Positions 10,789 to 23,483 of a stretch of DNA of 64,000 nt are shown one piece after another. Both the position numbers and the translations under genes were made by a program. The stretch is from Obelidium mucronatum (lineage: Eukaryota > Chytridiomycota > Chytridiomycetes > Chytridiales > Chytriomycetaceae). Below the pieces are notes generated by a model, which was not told the DNA's origin, did no database searches, and worked only from the letters and a program-made list of their open reading frames with translations. The first letter of the stretch is position 1; every line of letters starts with the position of its first letter. The stretch spans positions 214,155 through 278,154 of the forward strand of contig JAIVFH010000041.1 of NCBI GenBank assembly GCA_025765595.1, read 5' to 3'.

Positions 10789-10924
10789 CCACCATTTGGC
10801 TTCTTGACAAAGAAGCAAGGGGCCGCAACCGGAGAGGTAGAGGGAAATATCCAGCCTCTAGCCAAGGCATTAGTAAGATATTCCTGGAGAACTTTTTCTG
10901 TTGATGCGTGCAGAATCATGGATC
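10789..10924 (-). pseudogene. Gypsy RT stub at start of repeat copy 2
   Basis: Only the first part of the reverse transcriptase (YLTNALARGWIFPSTSPVA, then CFFVKKPNGG) is present; it then runs straight into sequence from the other end of the unit, making a chimeric frame (10560-11153). This fusion is the junction signature of the tandem duplication. Confidence 0.8.
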
Positions 10925-11793
10925 CATTCTGGGAACCCGTTAATGTATAGTTTCCGTGGAAAGTGCTCAACAGATGGATGCAGGGATATGTGCGTGTTGA
11001 CTCACCCATTGTGCTCAAGTTGCTCATCGGATCAACTGGGTTTGGGAGTGGTTGGATCGCTGATCCCTGGCGGTGGTTTTGGGTTAGTTGCCACCAAGGA
11101 CTTTGAGGCAAAACAACGTCTTGGTGTGACTTATGGAAGGTGCCTCCAACCATCTTCGTGCCATTGATGTTTTGCGCTCAGTGCTCTCTCTTCCTGATCC
11201 GCCCTATCTAGTCAAGCAAAGGGAATATGGTATTATGGTTGCCCAACTTTTCCCTTTCGCAAATGAATCTGACACTGGGGAAGCGTTTGTTCGTCCTGAT
11301 GGGAAGACAATGATTGAAGACACCCTTGATCTGAGTGAAGCTGTCGCCATGTATCCAAACTCAAAGGAGAAACCGTGGACCGTGTATTTCTCCTTGGCTG
11401 CACCGGACCCTGATTATGTTCCCCCGAAAGCTCCCTATGGATGACATTGAGGCTTCAGAGGACCCCCTGCAGCAAGCACGCGTCGCCTATTTGATGGAGC
11501 TGTCAAAGGACACATTTATTGATGGATTTGGGGAAGACTCTGGGGTACTGCGATTCATCAACAATGCTCCCAATGCAAGCCTGGTGAATTGCCGTTTTGC
11601 TGTGGACAGAGTCAAAAAAACAGTGTCAGTGGAAACCATCCCAAAAGTTGCTGCTGGCTGTGAGTTCTTTTTGGTGTACAGGTTTAATTCAAACGGAAAT
11701 GGAGTGTACTGGAATCAAATCCACTCTGACTCTGCAGAAAGACTTGCTCAACGCAAGCAGATTATTGCAGCAATGAAGCATGTTGATTTGTGA
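10901..11793 (+). pseudogene. SET-domain protein, frameshifted (copy 2)
   Basis: Same three frames and the same frame changes as the copy at 1387-2279, so the breaks are older than the duplication or come from an error shared by both copies. AATAAA at 11819-11824. Confidence 0.65.
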
Positions 11794-12716
11794 TTTATTT
11801 GTTTTTGGTTTTTTGTGGAATAAAAGATCTTTGTTTGTTGTGCCACATTGCCAAGGGCAGAGGTTAGAAGCCACTTTTTAAATGGTGATAGATAACAATA
11901 TTCTTTCCCAATGTTTTTTTGATGGAGTGAGTGGACTCGATTCTAAAAGCCTTTGGGTCCCTGGACCTTCACAACTACAAATGTTATAAATACTGAAGAG
12001 AGAGCCCTGGAACTTTGCAAATGGCTCCAAAGAATGTAATAAACAGCATTGGTCGAGGTTTCGTGAATTTTTGTGCTTACCGTTGTTGGGTTGTTGTGTT
12101 GAAACTTAACTAAACTCACCATCACCGCGGTGGTACAATCACAAATTCTGAGTGGAAAACACTTCTATAAGCGTTTTAAAGTGTTTCTAAAAGGTGGGCA
12201 TGGGTTTCCCTTTGTTGGAATCTGTTTTGGTGAAATCTTGCACGTCTCTGCTGCAACTCACAAACACACTGCCACCATGGGCCCAACTCTCAAAACCATG
12301 CAAACCAATACAAAGCAACCATGAAAAGCCATTGGTAGGCGCTATAAAGATTTTTGTGCTTGCCTAAAATCTTTGGGTGAGTTTTACTCCAAACAGTCTT
12401 ACAGCCACTGCAGTCCTAAAATCACAGAAGGACACTTGATCTAGCATTAATATAGACGTAATAACAAAATTGTGTTCTCAGATTCCTAGTCCCTGCACCA
12501 CAAGGCTGGCAATAATCATAAAACAAGTCAAACCCTTTCCAACAAACAATGACTCGACAATATCAAGTTCAAGTCATTTATTCAGGCAGTTTAGGCTACA
12601 CTCTCCACCCCACTTTATCCAACAGGAGGTTACAGTCTTCTTAAACGTCAACCCCGCAGATTAAAGATTCTGATACTGCGGCAGTAAGAGATTTCATACT
12701 TAAAAAAAAAAACAAT
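11794..12716. other. Spacer between SET and dioxygenase genes (copy 2)
   Basis: Same as 2280-3202; no gene seen. Confidence 0.5.
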
Positions 12717-13480
12717 TTATTCAGGCAGTTTAAACTTCATTCTCAATCCCATCTCATTCAATGGGAAGCTCAGGTTGCCCCTAAATGTACTATTCTTTTC
12801 TCCCTTCTTTTTCTTTGGGTTAAACAAAAAGTCGGTGGCCCACTTCTCCGCAAAAAGAATGACGGCAAATCTGTTTCCCTCAATGGTCCCCACCTTGTGA
12901 TCAAAATGGTACGCATCCATGAGAATAAAGTCCCCCGGAGATAGCTTTACAGCTTTTCCATACTGTGTAAAGATCATATCACTTCCACTAAAGGGGCCAA
13001 AGGAAATACAGGCGTCCATGGCGTAAGCATAGTTGTTTTGGTCCCTATGACGTTTGGCTGCCCGTGGAGAGTTGTGCGAGACAGCACATGTGGAAAATAC
13101 ATTCAAAAACTTGTCATCCAGTTGCGACAAAAGTGCGGAGGCTAGTTTTGTTTTGGCTTCGACACTGGAAGGGTCTTTGACCACAGCCGCCTTGTATTCC
13201 TTGAGTTTGCGACAAATCCTTGCATAAAAATCGTAAAGACCTGGGTGGTACGCCCTGTAGAACTTGGTCATGTATTCTGTAATTCCATCCAAGGATTTGA
13301 TGGCTGCGTCTTGGTCGTATTTTAAAGAACTTGGAACGTCTGCAGTAGTAAGATTGTACAAATCCTTGGTGGCAAACAAGAATTTACAATATCTCTTCCA
13401 AATCCCCAGATGCTTTGAAAGGTTGCTGCAATCTTTAGCAGTGATGGGTGCATTTTGTAGGTAATACAGCTTCGGCTCTC
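12717..13480 (-). pseudogene. TET/JBP-like dioxygenase, 5'-truncated (copy 2)
   Basis: Encodes the same 220 residues (from the TTG at 13379) as the copy at 3203-3966, with the HxD...H...R residues intact and the same upstream stop. The lack of any coding change between copies means the duplication is very recent, or that both copies are one locus counted twice. Confidence 0.6.
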
Positions 13481-13541
13481 AGGTTGTTTGTTTTTTTTCT
13501 GCTATTTCCCCTGGTATTCTCCCTCAGGTTTTGTGTCCTTG

Positions 13542-13684
13542 TGTTGTAGACGGACTGGAAGAGGTGCTGGTTCTGTAGATAGGTGAGCTGATTGTTCTGG
13601 GCACTAGAGAGATTTTTGGAGAGAATTCTTAAACTTTATTCCCAAACATGGAGCTTGCAACATGAGTTTCATGCGCCTCCAACA
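13542..13684 (-). repeat. 3' LTR of copia family 1 (copy 2)
   Basis: Counterpart of 4028-4170, with the same polypurine tract to its right. Confidence 0.8.
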
Positions 13685-13891
13685 CTTCCCCTCAAGCAAA
13701 CATTCTTGTGTACTTTTGAGCTTGAATAAATAGTTGAATTGTTCAATATGAGTTGTATGTTTAAAATATAAAGTTTCGATGTTCTAGAATCGAAATTGAA
13801 TTGAATTGAATAGAATTGACTTAGCATTATGAGGGGCAAATCACGACTAGCCCCAATGCGTATCGGAAGTCATTCTTGAATCGTGAATAGT

Positions 13892-15694
13892 TTAAGTTGT
13901 AATCGCGGTAAGAGACATCATGCCAAATCGGGCACAAAGTTTCTTGATGCGTCCAAGGTACTTGGTGAGTAAATTGGCTGGCTGGTCAGCGGTCTTGATC
14001 CAAGTGACCTTGACTTGTTTTAAATTGACTAATTCGCAAATGTAGTGGTATTGAATATTGATGTGCTTGGATCGATGTGAGAATACGTCGTTGTTGCATT
14101 GATGAATTGTAGACTGGTTATCTTCGAAGACTTGAATTGGTTTTTTGAGTGGTATGTTGAGTGTATCGTAAAGCTGAATAAAAGATTGAAGTTCGTGTCC
14201 TAATTCACTGATAGACATGTATTTGGCTTCTGTAGATGAGAGTGGGGAGACTGGAGTCTTGGTTGACTTCCAGCTGATGACGCCATCCGCGAGAACAACC
14301 ATGTAGCCAAGCTAGGACTTTGCTTCATGGTGGATGTTGTACCCGGCGTCGCTGTAGCCAATAGGACTTGAATAACCTTGTTTAGAGTAGAAGATACCGT
14401 GGTTTTGTGTGTCATGGATGTAGCGGAAGACACGCATGAGTTCTTCCCAGTGTTGTTGTGATGGTTTGCTGGAGAAGATGGATAGAAAGGAGATTGCTGT
14501 AGAGATGTCTGGGCGAGTGTTGATAGATGCGTTGTTGAGGCATCCAATGGCTTCAAGGCATAGGGATGGGTTGTTGAAGAGGGGGGTGGTGTCTGATGCT
14601 GGAGTTGGTGAAAATGAGCTTGGCAAGGGAGTGGAAATTGGATAATGCGAAAAATGCCGGTAAATTGCTCAAAGATTTCCTTGATGTATTTTGATTGGTG
14701 GATGAAGATTCCGGAGGGCACGTGTTCAACTTGTATTCCGATTGTGTAGGTAATTTTTCCTAAGTCTCGCATTTTGAATTCCTTCCTAAGAGAAATCACG
14801 CCCTCATCGATAAGTGCTTGGTCACCAAAGAAACACAAGTCGTCGACGTAGATAGCCAAGTACACCGTCTTGCCATCCACAGTCTTAAAGAAGACGCACG
14901 GGTCCGCTTTCGACTGAGTGTATCCTGTTTCTTTGAGGTGAGTCGTCAACTTCTTTTACCAAATACGACCCGCTTGTTTTAATCCATAAAGTCCTTTTAG
15001 GAGTTCATAGACCCTGCCGGTTCCATCGTCGTATCCGGGAGGCTGCTTCATGTAGACGGGTTTGTCGATATTGCCATACAAGTACGCGGTGCTCATGTCG
15101 CACATGTGGGTATCCCACCCGTTAATTGCTGTGAGCGCTAAAAGCCATCTGAAAGTTGCAGCGCGCAGTACTGGTATAGTCCAATCCAAATTGTTGTGTA
15201 TATCCCTGAGCGACTAAACACGCCTTAAATCTTTCAACAGATCTGTCACTGTTCAACTTGACCTTGTAAACCCATTTGCTGCCAACAATATTGATGCTGT
15301 CAGGAGCTTTCACAAGTCTGTAGGTCTTGTTGTCCACAAGCGCGTCAAGTTCGGCTTTCTCGGCTGCAAGCCATTCTTTTTGGAATTTGCTCTTCATGGC
15401 TGCGTTCCGTGTCTTCGGTGATTCAGGAGTTTTTGAAATAGGCGTCGAGGTGAGTGGTACATTGTGTAGTTTGTCTTCGATTGCAGCCGATGACCATTCT
15501 TCACCAAACGTATGTGTTTCTTCTTTGTTGAGTGTCGGTGAGCACAGCAGCATCGTCGCAAGTAATGTCCGTAATTTGCTGAGTCTTTGAGACATGCGTT
15601 GCGGCGGCGTTGCTGGTTTTGGTACTGTTGGCGGCGGCTGCGGCGGCGGTTGTACTGGAGTGCCAAGACCTTGGCTTGTTAAGGTACGCTTCAT
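13892..15694 (-). pseudogene. Ty1/copia family 1 pol remnant (copy 2)
   Basis: Counterpart of 4378-6180 with the same stop after GRIW and the same frame changes. Confidence 0.85.
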
Positions 15695-16598
15695 CGCACT
15701 TTTGAGTGGTTTGTGGTTTTACTAAGTGTTATTCGTATTGTGATTAGTGTATCGTTGTTGATTTGAGCAATTGAGGTAAGGGTATATGTGTTTTTGTAAT
15801 GATGTGTGTTAAAAGTTGTTTTGATTTTTGTAGTGATTTGTATGTGGAGGGTTTCCTCTCTTCGAGAGTACTTCCAATTGTATGTGGCTACCGTTGATGT
15901 AGGTGATCAAGGTATGTAAATTATTTTTATGTGTTGGAGATCCCAGGATCAGGGCTTGGCCTTTATTAATTTGATTTTTGTTTTGTGTATTGTAGCTTCC
16001 CCTCAATCCGTTCCCGTTGAGTCTTACAAGGCGTCCCCCGCAAGTTCCAAACAAGATGAATGGTAAGGAAGGATTGGGGTTATTGTGTTGTATCTTACAT
16101 TTTTGTTAAGTGTTGGTTTGTATTTTGTAGCTCAAGTCTCGCGGCATTTGCCTTGAGGACTGTGTGTTGATTTGCGGCGAGCTAACGTAAGCTTTATGTG
16201 GTTAATTGTTTGTCAGGAGACAAGTTGTTGTCTTTTTCCCTGCCACAGACTCCGCTTTTATAGCGTTTTACTGTTGCTTTAGTCTTTTACATGGTCCCAT
16301 TGAGACCTGTTGAGGTTGAAAACCTCGTATCCCATTTGCCGATTGAGGCGGTGCATCAACTTGACATGGCGATTTCCAATTGGGGGAAATTAGTGAAGGG
16401 GAAATTTATTGCCGTCTGACGGCGTTGATACTCAATAATAAAGGTTACATTTACCAAATGTCTTCATCTTTCTACATGTGAGCAGCTGATAAACCACATG
16501 CCGCCAAGGTCCAAAAGCATAACCCATCTCTGGTTAAGGAGTCCCTTAATCTCGGCAGCGCACGGCCAATGTATTATGGTGTTTTGGTTTGGAAAGCA
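15695..16598. other. Gene-free stretch (copy 2)
   Basis: Counterpart of 6181-7084; nothing recognised. Confidence 0.4.
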
Positions 16599-16773
16599 TG
16601 CAGGAAAGATGTACCTGGTGCAACGGCCAAGGCGCTGGCTTCGAGAGCGTTATGCCCCAGGTTCGAATCACGGAAACTCCTTTTATTCTAACAATCCGTA
16701 CAACTTATAGTTTATTTCTAATCTCTGTTAAGTAGTGCAAGTGATATTGTATCTTTATGTGTAATACTCAACA
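16599..16773 (-). repeat. 3' LTR of copia family 2 (copy 2)
   Basis: Counterpart of 7085-7259, including the tRNA-like segment on the plus strand. Confidence 0.8.
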
Positions 16774-16786
16774 TTCCCCTGCAATA

Positions 16787-19036
16787 TTACTTGGCTGCGT
16801 TTCGGGGTGTGATGGAAGATTTGACTTCTTGCAACATAGCCAAACTTCGTAACCCAAGATTGAATGTCGCCTCTTGATGTTCAGTAGGCCCAACTGCTTT
16901 CGTTAAGAAATCAGCCCACATTTGTTTGGTCAGAGTGTCCTCAAGGACCACTGTGCCGTTGTTAATGTGGTAGTTTAAGTTCTTATCTTTCACGTCCATA
17001 TGTTTAATACGTTGATGTTGACCTTCCTCATTAGCGATGAGAATACTTGACATGTTATCTTGTTTAATAACAATATGATCTTGACCAGAAATACCCGAAG
17101 ATTTCATAAGCTGCAATAGCAAGATAATCTCGCGTATTGCTTCAGAGAGCGCAATGAGTTCTGCTTCAGTGGATGACAAAGCAACAGTAGTCTGCTTCCT
17201 TGACTGCCACATGATTGCAGCCAGCAAAGAGAATAACAATGCCTGTTCTAGAAGGGCGTCCTTTAGCTTCATAGGCTTGCATCTGCGTAGCAGATTGGCC
17301 GTAGTGTAGGATCATTTAGGAAATACTTTCCCCCGTCAACACGTAAGATTTCATTACCTGATTTCTGGTAACAAATTCCCAAATCGCGCGTACCGTTGAG
17401 ATATAGAAGAACGCGTTTGAGCGCTTTCATGTCCCCGTTGGTAGGTTGAGTCTGGTATTGTGAAAGAATGCCAATACTACAAGAAAGATTGGGACGAGTC
17501 TTCCCTGCTAAGTATAGTAAGCACATGACCACAGATCAATATGCTGCGGACTCAGCAACATTAAGAAAATCTAACGTATCGTCATGTTTGACTTGTCAAG
17601 CCTACAGACAATTACTTGCCCATGTATATTGACTTTTCTAAACCCATGCGGCATTTCTAGATATAGTTGCGTATCTGTTTCACCATGTACAAATGCGTTT
17701 GGGACATCCACTTCGAAAACAAATTTACCTGTGAGCGCTGCGAAAGCAATAAGAAACCGAATAGTCTCTGTTCGAGCAACAGGTGAATAAGTTTTGAAAT
17801 AGTCAAGATTCTTGACTTGGGAAAATCCGCGTGCGACCCAGCGGGCTTTAAAACGTTCCAAAATTCCCTTGTTTGAAATTTTGAAAGCAAAAACCCACTT
17901 GCCTGACATAAGGTGAGCGCCTTCCGGTAAGACAGTTTCTGTCCAAGTCTCATTATTCATGAGTTTGTTGTATTCACGTATCATGGCAGCTAACCAATAG
18001 GCAGCAAAGACTGGGTCTGCCATGGCCTCCTCGACAGTGTTTGGGATCTGAGGCAAGTTCTCTTTTCTCCAAATCTGTGTAGGAACCGGACTCGGGGCCG
18101 GAGTTACCCAAGTAAACTTGGCAAGGTGATCACGTAAGAAAAACAAAAGGGGTGAACTAGAGTCTAGTAGTGACAATTTTACTGCTTTCGCAATATAAAA
18201 GTCATTAGCTTCCCAATCCGGCAAGGATTCTTTGTCTGAATCCGAACCCTCGGAATCCAATTTTCCCGAGAAATCATCATCACGTGGAAGCGATGAAGAT
18301 TGTGGTTCAGTTTCAAGACTCGAATTAGACATTCCTGAAGTGTCTAACAAATCAAGCGGATAGCTGGCCTCAGCTAACTCAAGAGTGGAATCTTGAGGAT
18401 TCATACCAAGGTGAATGGCATCATGAACGATAACGTGACGTAACTGGTCAACTTTACCTGTCTGATAGTTTTCTACTAAGTAAACTTGACTGTCAATTCC
18501 TTTGTAACCAAGAAATACACCAAGTTCAGACTTTTCAATAACGTTTCTCCTTGAGCGTTGTTCATCAAAGATGAGAATACTTGCAAGGGAACCAAAAACG
18601 CGGGCGTTCTTAGTGTCAGCGTGTCTTTTAAAGAGCGCAAAGAATGGTGTTCCTTTCAGGTAAGGATGAAACAACATGTTCTTCAAAAACGCTGCATAAA
18701 ACAACGCGTACGTATAGTAATACTCACGCGGCAGTTTACTTTGTGAGAGTAAGCACTCAGTCATACCTTTTAAAGTACAAACTGTACGTTCTACAAGACT
18801 GTTGAATTCTTTAACATAAGGAGGAGATGCAGTCAACTCAATTTTATTGATGCACTTAGAGCAAAAATCAATAAACCATTGGGTTGTCATCAGTTCTGCA
18901 GTGTCAGAACGTATTTCCCCCACAATTATACTGTGGTCGAGTTCAAATTTGCCAATGTGTTGGCGCATTGTAGAACACGTCTTGCTTTTAGATTCCAAAA
19001 GATAAATGGAAATCCATCGCGTGAATTCATCGACAA
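16787..19036 (-). pseudogene. Ty1/copia family 2 pol remnant (copy 2)
   Basis: Counterpart of 7273-9522, with the same deletion of the RT active site. The one noticed difference between units (A at 17775) is a synonymous change in an Ala codon of the VARTETIRF block. Confidence 0.85.
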
Positions 19037-19038
19037 TA

Positions 19039-19226
19039 CACCCCCGGAGGAAAAAAATGTTTTAAAATATTTTTGAAACATTTTAAAATAATTAGGGTGG
19101 AATTTTTTAAAATGACGCCAACAAGCGCATTTTGGGAGATTTTTGGGAAATATTTCAAAATATTTTAAAAATATTTTAAAAGAGATAAAAAAATATTTTT
19201 AAATGTTACAAAAAATAATTTAGAAT
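19039..19226 (+). mobile_element. Left end of CAC-type DNA transposon (copy 2)
   Basis: Counterpart of 9525-9712. Confidence 0.8.
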
Positions 19227-19227
19227 A

Positions 19228-20074
19228 AGGGTGACTTTATAAATAGTTTTGAACCAATAATTTCCTCTTCACAAAATGTGTTTTTTTTCTTGTTTTTGAG
19301 TTCAAAATTTCCAAAATAAAATCTGAAAGTAGCTCGAGAGGTACTTTGAGTTGAAAAAAGTGTAAAAAGAAGTAAAAATCACAAAATTCCTCCAAAACAG
19401 TCCCCAACAACAAAGGCAAGGCTTTCAGCCGCAAGAGCAGCAGCAGCAGCAGCAAAAAGGACTGTATAAGCCTTAATTGCTCGGATTCTTCGTGAGAAAT
19501 TATAACAGGACAAGGTTGCACAAAAGGAGGCTGCCAAGAGGCTGAAGGAAGAGGGAAAACGTGCAAAAGAAGCTCTCAAAGCCATGAAGCCTTCGCAAAA
19601 GACATGGTATTTTTTTGTTTTCTATAACATTGTTTTGGTGAAGTTGTAATAAATCATTGTTTCTAAGGAGTGACCATGACAAACTACAAGCAGTCCTGAT
19701 GAGACAGAGTGCCATGGATGTTTACGTGAATGCAAACAATTTGGCTCTAGGATTCATTCCAACAACTGTTCTACTTTTGGTCTTGATGATTGGGTTGCTA
19801 ACCGATATAGAGTAATTGCTAACTGCTTCTCTGTATAGATGGGGTTCCCACGACCTAAGAAACAAGGGAGGTGAGATCCAAATCGTTGCTTGTCGCCTAT
19901 GGAAAGGTGGGTAATAGCACACCTGTCTTGGCTTTCCGAAGGTACGGCTCAAGCTCAGTTCACAGCCAATTGATTGGTCAAAATTAACAGCCAACTTTTG
20001 GTTGGGATTTGTTGAAAAATGAATTTTAATTTCTTTTTTATTTGGTCGTCGAAAACCGTTTATAAAGTCACCCT
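19228..20074. mobile_element. Small inverted-repeat element (copy 2)
   Basis: Counterpart of 9714-10560. Confidence 0.5.
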
Positions 20075-20302
20075 CACTCTTCAATGTCCATTCTCAAGTT
20101 CTCCAATAACCAGGATGGTGAGACGACAGCATCTTGTTCAGTGAGGTGAGTCGATTCATCGAAAAAAATGAAGTTGAGAAAAATTGCATGACGCAATTGC
20201 AAACGGAGCAAGTTGACCAATCGGCATCTTTTGATCACAGGACTTGTCACGTGCCTTTGGTTGTAAGCTGTCCTTTGCGACTTTTCCACGAAGAAAAAAA
20301 CT

Positions 20303-20970
20303 GTTGTGAAGAATTGACCAACAAGGATGCCTACTGGAGTGGCTGCACAGCCGCATTCTTTAAGACAGGAAAAGAGGCTTGCCAATCATTCGATGATGAT
20401 GTGTGGACTTTGTGCTGGACCGGTGGAACTCCAAACTCGCTGTCAGCCAACTCAAGTCCCTTATGGAGTGTCTGGTTGACTGGACCATACTCCTTCTAGT
20501 AATAATCTATCTGGTTTTTTTATAGCACCATTTCTTTTTAATTTTAGCCACTTAACGAGTCCCATTGTGCAACTACTTGAAATCACCATTATTTTCTATC
20601 ATACTCTACCCTTTACTATCTTTACTGTTGTTTTTTGCTATAGTGGTGTTTTTGAATAGATTGCATTTATTGTCATTATTCATGTTTTTCAATCGTTTTC
20701 AAAATTTGAAATTTGAAATGCTGCTTCAAGTTGCATTTGATAGAAATGCTGCGTCAAGCTGCATTTGAGTTTTACGCAATATTTGACCAAAATATATGAT
20801 TTTTGCATTTGGTTTTTTTTTTTGGATATTTGCAAATACTGAATTTGACCAAAATCTGAAATATTTTTTTGAAATTGTCATTTTTGGCAAATCGGTATTT
20901 ACAAATATTTTTTTCAGATATTTATTTCTTATTTTCATTTTTCCCTAGGGAAATTTTCCTGCCAAACGGG
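20303..20970. other. Unique flank of the tandem repeat; no recognised gene
   Basis: A plus-strand frame continues from the repeat to 20499 and is rich in Cys, Trp and Ser (WSGCTAAFF, WTLCWTGG); it has no recognised domain and may be an exon remnant. The rest is AT-rich, with repeated CAAAAT/ATATTT words at 20760-20935. Confidence 0.35.
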
Positions 20971-21214
20971 GCCTTAGTGCTATCACTCTTGCTATCACAG
21001 TTTCAGTTCAATTTTCAGTTTGTTTTCTTTTTGAACTTTTAATTCCAGAACTTGCATAAATAGCTAGGTTTCTGCGCTGAGTTTTAGTTCAGTTTCAATA
21101 CATTCTGTGTCAGTTTTACAGTTTTGTAACTCTTTGGTTCCGTCTCTCTGTGCCCCCTAAGCCCTCCTGCCTTCAAGAACCCTTAAGTCTTTTATTGACT
21201 ATCTGGTTCTAACA
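20971..21214 (-). repeat. Truncated LTR of family A
   Basis: Minus strand begins TGTTAGAACCAGATAGTC at 21214 and follows the 491-bp LTR at 42027-42517 (including the TTGATTGTGATAGCAAG-like region) until similarity stops near 20971. The 3' end is lost. No internal region is attached. Confidence 0.7.
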
Positions 21215-21223
21215 GTCTTTTAT

Positions 21224-21775
21224 CAACATCAATTTCAACCCAGCTGATTTGAGCAAGCTCCGCTTAGTGAGTCCTCGATCAGAGACCCATGGCACTTAAA
21301 CTACAACTTTGTGTCAAAGATCACGGTGAGTGGTCAGTGTGTATAGCACACTAGTTTTGTGGATAGTTCTCCTTTCTTTAGTTCTAACACCTTTCCTTAT
21401 AATTATACCCAGAGTTAGTCTGAAACATGAGTTTCAGGTATTTCCCCCAGAACATACTAACGCCTCATTTCTCACTAACACCCTTATTCTAATTGTACTG
21501 TGTTCCACAAGTGAATAGTCTTTCTTCCAAAGCTGTACGTCTGGCTTTCTTGATCCCAAGGAAAGCTGCCTATGTACCAACCTTCGAATCCAGATGTGTA
21601 TATTAGAGTACGCATTGTGTCAATTTAATAAAGCTTTTGTATTTATTATAGTCTGCATACAATTTAGTTCACTAGATAAAGTTAGGATGTTGTGTGTATT
21701 GGATTAAGAGTCTTTTCATGTGTACACATGAGATTTATTGACAACCAAAATACCACAGGTCATAATAACTGTCTA
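21224..21775. repeat. Dispersed repeat, copy 1
   Basis: About 550 bp starting CATCAATTTCAACCCAGCTG and ending in ACCACAGGTCATAATAACTG are closely similar to 46564-47123, with small indels. No coding capacity. Could be an LTR or non-autonomous element; ends were not defined. Confidence 0.75.
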
Positions 21776-21830
21776 GGGATGCGTACCTGGTCCAAACCCG
21801 ATACCTGCAGGTATGAGTCATCGAGTTACC
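21776..21830 (+). repeat. Palindromic repeat motif, copy 1
   Basis: AGGGATGCGTACCTGGTCC followed by ATACCTGCAGGTATGAGTC; the reverse complement of almost the same 50 bp is at 33336-33390. Contains the perfect palindrome ATACCTGCAGGTAT and inverted TACCTGGT/ACCAGGTA words. Confidence 0.6.
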
Positions 21831-23390
21831 TGGTACCTCCTGACGTGAAACCTGTTAGCCAGGTAAGGTGGGGGGGCAAGCAAAGAATATACTTAGATCA
21901 AACAAAGATTATATTTAAATGAATAAAAGCACGAGTGTTTTATTTTCTATGTCGGAGTTACGGAGTATGTGTTTGCGTGAAATAAAAGAATATTATTGTT
22001 CTAGAAACTGACAATCTGACGAACATTCCTCTCAGAACGCAGTTCTGCTCCAACCTCAAGCTGGGTTTTGGAATATCCTCCAAAACCTGGGTAATAAAAA
22101 ACTATACCAGATATTGATCGGATTTTGCAATACCCACACATAAAAGCAATCTCCTGGGTCGGCGCGGAGATTTGATAGATTTTGTGTTTTTTTGACTTGA
22201 AAACACCTGACCAAAAGACAACTGATGTCAGCAATACATTCCTTTTGATGGAGGATCTTCTGGCGCTAATTCCAGTGAGTGTTTTTTTCAGCAACCCTTT
22301 ACGAACTTGGTTCAAAATCAGTAGTTGTTGGACATGTATGGCGGGCGGGACGATTCAGGAACAATCTATTACGAATTAAAACTCCGAAAAGTGTGAAACA
22401 ACAGACAATAACTTTATTATCCAGAATTCCCGTTTGACATCTCATTGGAAAAGACGTTTTTCAACAGATTGTCAACAATTGCAAGTCCACTGAAACAAAA
22501 ACCTTCTGGAGACTTCGTTTAGTTTAGAGTCTTCAGATAAATTTATAATTAAACAAAATAAACTTACTTCTTAAAAGTCATTATCCAGCTTGTATCCCAC
22601 TCAAAATCCCGGGACTTATCCCACCAACTCAAAACCCCCTTACACAAATAAAACCCATGCTGGGTAAAAAACAAAACCCAATAGCCCATCAAAACCCTGG
22701 AATATCTGCGATCCTCTAATGGATGCCTGGCGGGACTTTTGGTTGAGACAAGCAGGCATTGCAAGCATATTTGTGAAGATTCCGTAAGCAATTACCCTCT
22801 ATATGATGTAATACAATTTTTTTGAGGGACTTTCTTGCAAGGAACATGTTGCTATATGTGGTAAGTACTTCAATCCTTGAGGTGATATTTTCTGTGACGT
22901 TATGATGATCTTTGTGATAAAGGAACCCAATTACGGGTCATCAGATCATGTGGTACCCCAGCAAAGTATCCAGTAGTTTGCTGGGGTATGGTTTGATTTG
23001 GTGAAGTGTCGATAGATGTCCGAGGACTCAACTGAGTGAAGTCATGAAATTAAAAACAAAAAATGAGATGTGTAGATTGTTTATTGATGGCTGGTAGGGG
23101 CCAAAACGGTGTTGGCGCGAATCAAAGCGCGAATTGAAATGGCGCGCGCCTGTATTTCGATTTTGTACAAAAACGACTATAGGGGCACCTTTTTGCAGAA
23201 GCCACACGGGCAGGCAGGCAATATAAAAGATGAGTGTGAACCCTTTCAGTATAGCAGGCGAGACCGACCGGATTCACAATAATATAATGCACACTCAAAG
23301 TTATTTAATGCCAGGCAGGCCGGAAATTTACCTTTAACTTCCACCTATTCTTCTGGTTTTCGACTAGGGTCAAAGACTCCTATAAAAAAC
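21831..23390. other. Intergenic; short unsupported frames only
   Basis: A minus frame at 22001-22315 (104 aa) and another at 22564-22791 show no domain or splice support. GC-rich patches near 23100-23160 (ggcgcg words) and a G-rich cluster near 23205 precede VRG4. Confidence 0.4.
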
Positions 23391-23416
23391 AAATTTGTCA
23401 GGGCGGGCAGGCGGGA
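23391..23416 (+). promoter_or_regulatory. G-rich box upstream of VRG4
   Basis: AAATTTGTCAGGGCGGGC followed by AGGCGGGA; ends 67 bp before the VRG4 ATG. The same 26 bp with one mismatch lies at 28138-28163, 78 bp before the GT17 ATG. Role inferred from position only. Confidence 0.45.
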
Positions 23417-23483
23417 AAAACAGGGAACCTTTTTGTGCTGTGCTACCCTCCTTTTTTTGTCCCGCCAAAACAATTTTCAAAAA

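Larger units (their letters stand above)
10789..20302. repeat. 9,514-bp direct tandem repeat, copy 2
   Basis: Second copy of the unit. Its left junction joins the poly-A end of copy 1 (gaaaaaaact) to ccaccatttgg in the gypsy RT with no obvious microhomology; its right end meets unique sequence (gttgtgaagaa) at 20303. Constant offset over the whole length means no insertions or deletions were seen between copies. Confidence 0.95.

Noticed and set aside
1..20302. A bacterial operon or plasmid reading of the first 20 kb
   Set aside because: Spliced genes, AATAAA signals and LTR retrotransposons show eukaryotic DNA.
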